Assembly: GCF_027744825.2 (NCBI RefSeq)
Contig: NC_071338.1
Coordinates: forward strand, 30,051,501 to 30,115,500
Direction: 5' to 3'
DNA length: 64,000 nt
From: Synchiropus splendidus
Lineage: Eukaryota > Chordata > Actinopteri > Syngnathiformes > Callionymidae
The position numbers were made by a program, and so were the translations under genes. Below the pieces are notes generated by a model. The model made no database searches. It was not told the origin of the DNA and saw only the letters and a program-made list of their open reading frames with translations. This document shows positions 59,861 through 64,000 of the stretch, piece after piece. Positions within the stretch are counted from its first letter, which is position 1, and every line of letters begins with the position of its first letter.

Positions 59861-61275
59861 CTCTGGTGCATTAAAAACCCATAATTCACAAGACGTGCCT
59901 GTCAAACACAAGATTTTACCTTTGAACATTTATAGATGTTGTTCAGTCTGGAGAGTGAATCGAAGAAACTGAAGACTGGGGCTCTTAAGTGAAGATAAAA
60001 GCATGATGAGAGGCGACCCACAAATTGCGTCAATCCATCACGATAGAAGTCGGAGTCTTTCTTTCTCTCGCTGAGACAATTTTATAGTTGACTTTGTTGC
60101 TCTAAGTTCTGATGTAAATATATATCCTGATCTATTCTGATCAGGATCAGTGAATCAGAATCAGTTTATTGGGCAAATAGTAATAAGATGTGAAATGGGC
60201 TTAAACAACTTACAATATTGCATGTAGGGATTTGTTTCAGTGGCACTCAAATACACTAGAAGATGATATAATAATGTGACACATCTAAGTCAATTACGCT
60301 CAAGTTTGAACCTCGATTTTTACTGCAGGTGGAAGTAGAGAAAAACAGAAAAAGCCAATAATTTTCTGATTAAAAATCCATGAGGAGAAGAAGAACAACG
60401 GCAGCTGCAGGTGTTGTGAGGACAGAGAGAATGTCCTCCAAGTGATAATTATGTGCGAAGCAAGACAAGTGCCGATGTAGAGCAGGTTACCGCTGTAGAA
60501 AGCTGCAATCAATGTTTCACGCTCAGAAACAGCAGGCAGTTTTATTTCCCCCATGTCAGTTCTGCTGCACAGCTGAGGGAGTTCCAGTGTTGATGTATAT
60601 ATTTACCCCCTGCCGAGTCTCTCCAGAGTCTGACAACAGTTCAGTCGTAACTCTCATGTTTAAAGTCAGATTTTGTAGAGTGTTTCATGTCAGAACCGAC
60701 CTCTGAACCACATCCTGGATGACATATAAAGGCAAACCACAAGTGTGTGAAGAAGCGGCATCGCAGGTCCAGCTGTCTGACTTCACAACAGAAATGACAC
60801 CAAATAAATCTATGGAGATCAATCAGCACTATTTATAATGTATGACTTTATGACTTCTCAAGCTTGATTTTTTTCACTTCTATCTTCGACTGTGTTCTTT
60901 TTGCTGTGGAAACTTACCTTAACTTACCTTAAATATCACAAGTTGCTAAGTAACAACTAGACCTGGGTTTTGATTCAGAGCTACCAAATTAATTCAACAA
61001 AAAATCGGGATATTTCAGTCAATTTATACCATTTTGCCTTGTAAATTGCAGAATAACAATCTAATTTGGCACATTCTTAAAAATAAGTGTTAATTCTGAT
61101 TCCAACTAGTCGTACTGAATGATGGAATGATGGTCCAAATAAGTAAATAACTGGTAAATTAAAGAACATTGTAAAAATGAAAGAAAAAAAAACGTATAAA
61201 TGGCTATAGACTGCTATTATTCATCAAAATTCTGGCACAATGTCACAATATTGTGAACTGGAGGGCATATGTATG
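59861..61275. other. non-coding stretch; one LINE- or SINE-tail motif
   Basis: At 60145-60182 gatcaggatcagtgaatcag then aatcagtttattgggcaaat resembles the tail of minus-strand LINE insertions (compare 14609, 39298, 55494). No exon is supported. Confidence 0.4.
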
Positions 61276-61298
61276 TATATATATATATACCCTCGAGT

Positions 61299-61337
<39 letters not shown>

Positions 61338-61347
61338 TAAAACATAC

Positions 61348-61411
<64 letters not shown>

Positions 61412-61415
61412 TTTT
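61276..61415 (+). repeat. interrupted (TA)n followed by poly-T
   Basis: TA runs at about 61276-61290, 61302-61340 and 61350-61394, then about 21 T to 61415. The frame at 61240-61431 is repeat-derived. Confidence 0.95.
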
Positions 61416-61498
61416 ATGCTACCTAACATAAGTAGCAATAGCTAGCTTCGGCAGCTAGCAATAGGTAACATAGGTAGCCACCTATGTCAGGTAGCATA
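61415..61498. repeat. nested inverted repeats (cruciform-prone)
   Basis: Outer arms tatgctacctaacata (61415-61430) and tatgtcaggtagcata (61483-61498) pair at 15 of 16 positions. Inside are gctagc-ttcggca-gctagc (61441-61459) and acataggt-agcc-acctatgt (61468-61487). It directly follows the TA/poly-T tract. Could be a small palindromic MITE or a structure-prone site. Confidence 0.75.
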
Positions 61499-61828
61499 TT
61501 GCTAACTCACGATATATCGGCACTTGATCGGCACCTGTTACAGCAAAGAAAAACGTATAGATGTATCATAAAATACTCACAAAATATACATTGTTCTGAG
61601 TCCGGTATCACCAAAACGTACATATTACGTCTGTGATTTTTTTGTAATTCGGCGTTTTCTCATTGTGTAATCCTCGTCCCGGTGTTTTCATCATTTGACG
61701 TTTTTGTATGATAGTTCCCTTAAATTGAAGGGCAAGTCAATGAACCTCATTTGAATCATTGCAATATAAGACAATATGTCCATCGCTGTGAATGTGTCAG
61801 CAGGAATGTTTGTTTATACTGCCTCGTG
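61499..61828. other. non-coding stretch with no clear feature
   Basis: AT-rich, nothing recognised. Confidence 0.5.
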
Positions 61829-62060
61829 GGGACCAATTCCTGACAAAACATTATCCTTTTGCCGGCCCCCACAAGTCCTAACCTCGACTTGAGAATGAAG
61901 ACTTCAAAATCACTGGGTTGTTAGAATTAGGTGTGAGTTTGGTGGTTCAGGTGAGCCATCGGTTTAGGTTCGGTTTAGGGTGAGAGGCTGGGGAAAGGGT
62001 TATGGCTATGAGAAACCTCACGATGTCCCCACAGGGATAGCAATACAAACATGTGTGTGT
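61829..62060 (+). repeat. GTCCCCAC dispersed repeat, copy 2
   Basis: Contains gtggggaccaattcctgac, ttttgccggcccccacaagt, then ggtttaggttcggtttaggg and, at the end, cgatgtccccacagggatag followed by caatacaaacatgtgtgtg. The gtggggac start and gtccccac end are inverted. This pattern is frequent in fish genomes. Copy 1, on the other strand, is at 46605-46750. Confidence 0.6.
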
Positions 62061-62225
62061 AGTATTTTGTTTCTTTGTTTCAGTCCTAAGAAATTGCCGT
62101 CATACTTCCAGACGTAACGTTTCTGATTTGTGAGGAGCCAAATCTCGGCTCCAAGCGGACAAAAGTCGGTCCAGCTCCCGAGGACTGATTCAATCATTGA
62201 GTAATTGACTTTTTCTGTCTCCAAG

Positions 62226-62407
62226 GCGCTGCGCATCCTTAAGACCTGTCGGACTGAAAAATTAGACAAGAGCGAAGAGGGCCATGGAGGAAACCCTTGC
62301 TGCCCCGCCGGAGCAGGAGGGGGCCGAGGCAATACTGGGCTTCTCTCCCTGGAGTCTGTGAAGGGGAGGAACTGCTCAGCAGTGATGGACGAGACTGGGC
62401 TGGTCAG
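62226..62407 (+). CDS. exon-like segment of 182 nt (candidate only)
   Basis: The tract gactttttctgtctccaag ends at 62225 in an acceptor-like AG, and TGGTCAG at 62401-62407 is followed by GTACGT, a good donor. One frame is open throughout: ALRILKTCRTEKLDKSEEG, then HGGNPCCPAGAGGGRGN and TGLLSLESVKGRNC, ending MDETGLVR with two spare bases. The other two forward frames have stops. The segment is richer in GC than its surroundings and holds a strong Kozak ATG (gccATGg at 62284), but that frame stops after 25 codons. The minus strand is also open here, which weakens the case. No protein family is recognised. A new exon, a 5' UTR exon or a chance alignment of splice signals are all possible. Confidence 0.3.
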
Positions 62408-62702
62408 GTACGTCGCCCTCTCAACACAGAAAACCAATCATTGGCAGATCACCAGGGTCACCAAATCTTCATGCCAAGTCTGGGTCTCCCCATTTGTGAT
62501 CTACTCTTCATTAAAATTCCAGTTTCCGGCAGCAGCACAGCATCCATCTCCTGCACTGCACAGTGGATTCTGTGTCCATTTCTGGGTTGCATGACACTGT
62601 GCAACTTCGGATGAGACACAGATTTGCCTTCGTCTTTTACCCGAAGAAACACCTGCATGGTGACTTTGGGCAGCAGTCTCCCCTGCATCCAGGACATGTA
62701 TC
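62408..62702. other. non-coding or unassigned stretch
   Basis: A 79-codon minus-strand frame (62697-62458, starting MSWMQGRLLPKVTMQVFLR) has protein-like composition, but no splice sites or domain could be matched to it. It is not called as a gene. Confidence 0.35.
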
Positions 62703-62870
62703 ACAGTGAGAATTCTGACTTTTAAATCTCACAATTCTGACTTTACAGTGACTTTAATCTCACAATTCTGACTTTTAAGTGAGACTTCAATCTCATAATT
62801 CTGACTTTTAAATGAGTTTACTATCACAATTCTGACTTTAAAGTGAGAATTGTGAGATTAAAGTTCTACC
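62703..62870 (+). repeat. AATTCTGACTTT minisatellite
   Basis: The word aattctgactttt or aattctgactttaa repeats five times between tctcac/gtgag phrases, with unit lengths of about 30-42 bp. The last part (gtgagaattgtgagattaaa) is partly an inverted version of the unit. Confidence 0.85.
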
Positions 62871-63132
62871 ATTTTTTTCTTCACTGGCCCCAACCCTCTT
62901 CCGTATGTCAGACACCTGAACTCTTTATCTGCAATAAACCACTCTCTGTGATACACAATATATTAAATTGTATCTGTAATCCAGCTCATCACTGTGCAAT
63001 ATTTCCCTCTCTACCATGCAAGATCAACCACACCTTACCTGTGCAATACAATTGCACATACTTTTTTATATTGTTTTTTTTATTTTATTTATTTTTTATA
63101 TTGTTTATTTCTAGCGTTGCATGTTACTAGTA
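62871..63132. other. AT-rich stretch, nothing recognised
   Basis: T-rich part at 63060-63110. No exon or repeat is supported. Confidence 0.5.
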
Positions 63133-63762
63133 CAGTGGTACCTCGGTTCTCGACCACAATCCGTTCTAGACGACCGTTCGAGAAGCGAATTGTTTGAAAT
63201 CGGAGTCGCTTTTTCCCATTACAATGAATGGAAAAAGCAATAATGCGTTCCAAGCCTTAAAATAGTCTTTTGTAGGAGTGAATGTAGAGTGTCTGCTGCA
63301 GGTGGCTGTTCCTCTATGTGTGTGGCCGCTGCATGTGGGTGGGGTTGCCGAGTGAGTGACGTCTCTCCAGAAGGGAAGAGGTGCCCGGTGCGTGTCCAGC
63401 TCTGAATGTGCGCTTCTGTGCAGTTTGGCTGTGACAAAGTCATAAACCAAGTCACGCTCTGTCCCAGACTGGCCTCATCCCTGTCCCAGCTCCAGCCCAC
63501 AACAGGACATCAAACCCTGGAGTGAGCGCTCCAGCACCTCCCCTGTGACACTCTACCACGGTCCAGTGTGGAGACAGGAAAGGTTTTACACCTCAATATG
63601 AAGAAACAACAGTCAGTAAATGGAGCTAACGGGACACGTCTGCATACAGAGGCTGCGTTATACACAATAACAAAGCGCGTCGTGGGTCAGCTGGTCGGTC
63701 CGCGCATGTTTTCAGGGGCGTTCGAGTTTTGGATTTTCGTTCGAAATCAGAAGCAAAAAAAT
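63133..63762. mobile_element. mariner-like MITE, copy 2 (right end not seen)
   Basis: Starts cagtggtacctcggttctcg right after TA (63131-63132). It then follows copy 1 (27137-27853) closely, with only about a dozen differences by eye over some 470 bp of the central part. Near 63762, after agaagcaaaaaaatgtctgc, it stops matching, and the inverted right end seen in copy 1 is not found before the window ends. It is either interrupted by another insertion, deleted, or a longer version of the element. Confidence 0.7.
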
Positions 63763-64000
63763 GTCTGCTTTTTTCAAGCATTTCATTGCATCACAGACCC
63801 AGTGTTGAAAATGCGTATGACAAACAAACGCATCATGAATCTTGAAGGACGAAGGAACACGCTTGGTCGTTCTGTTGACCTTTTTTAATGAACACATCTC
63901 TTGAATAGAAGCAGAAGACACGATATTAAATAGAGGCGATTGCAAGGCAATCATCCAAAAATATATTCAGGGAGAGCGGTTTCAGACAAGCTCACCCAAG
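63763..64000. other. window end, unassigned
   Basis: May be an insertion into, or the continuation of, the mariner-like element. The sequence (cttgaaggacgaaggaacac) has no recognised feature. Confidence 0.4.

Noticed and set aside
62458..62697. 79-codon minus-strand frame with protein-like composition
   Set aside because: No matching donor or acceptor and no recognised domain; the plus strand is open in two frames as well.

Overview
This window looks like gene-poor vertebrate nuclear DNA, most probably from a teleost fish. It has no dense array of long open reading frames, no operons and no bacterial-style start signals. It carries (CA)n and (TA)n microsatellites, 5'-truncated non-LTR retrotransposons of the kinds common in fish genomes, hAT- and mariner-like MITEs and tRNA-derived SINE pieces. 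The species cannot be named from the sequence. All family names come from motifs read by eye; no database search was made.

Only one protein-coding feature is well supported. A CpG-rich promoter-like island lies at about 4370-5115. Inside it, on the minus strand, is a likely first coding exon (4714 down to 4585) that encodes a basic leader and a hydrophobic signal-peptide core and ends in a strong GTGAGT splice donor in phase 1. If that is right, positions 1-4584 are the start of a large first intron, and the region above about 5300 is upstream or intergenic DNA. The gene is not recognised. Two weaker exon-like segments lie on the plus strand at 57661-57706 and 62226-62407. They do not join in frame with each other.

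The rest is mostly repeats. Four copies of a non-autonomous hAT element occur (1048-1617, 21115-21696, 38320-38909, 43413-44023), the first with an 8-bp target duplication. A mariner-like MITE is present twice at high identity (27137-27853; from 63133). A palindromic MITE with gcttcatgaaacag arms, an AACCCAACC-ended MITE, a TA-flanked MITE nested in a gtacgagaaaa repeat, and a GTCCCCAC repeat family also recur. LINE fragments fall into two types. One is an RTE-like endonuclease-RT element (14899-15251, 24397-24687, 29036-30215, 56347-57251). The other is a CR1/L2/Rex1-like group (22154-22666, 49549-50060, 55490-55690, 55757-56196, 58085-59088). All are 5'-truncated or broken.

Tandem structures include a triplicated block with expanding TA/CA tracts (36294-37747), a 178-bp satellite in three copies (50187-50720), a short AATTCTGACTTT minisatellite (62703-62870) and several near-perfect hairpins (47454-47498, 51390-51432, 61415-61498). 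I found no evidence for a new multi-gene system. The points most worth checking are the signal-peptide exon and its promoter, the exon-like segments, the LINE copy broken by a 22-bp duplication, and the triplicated microsatellite block.
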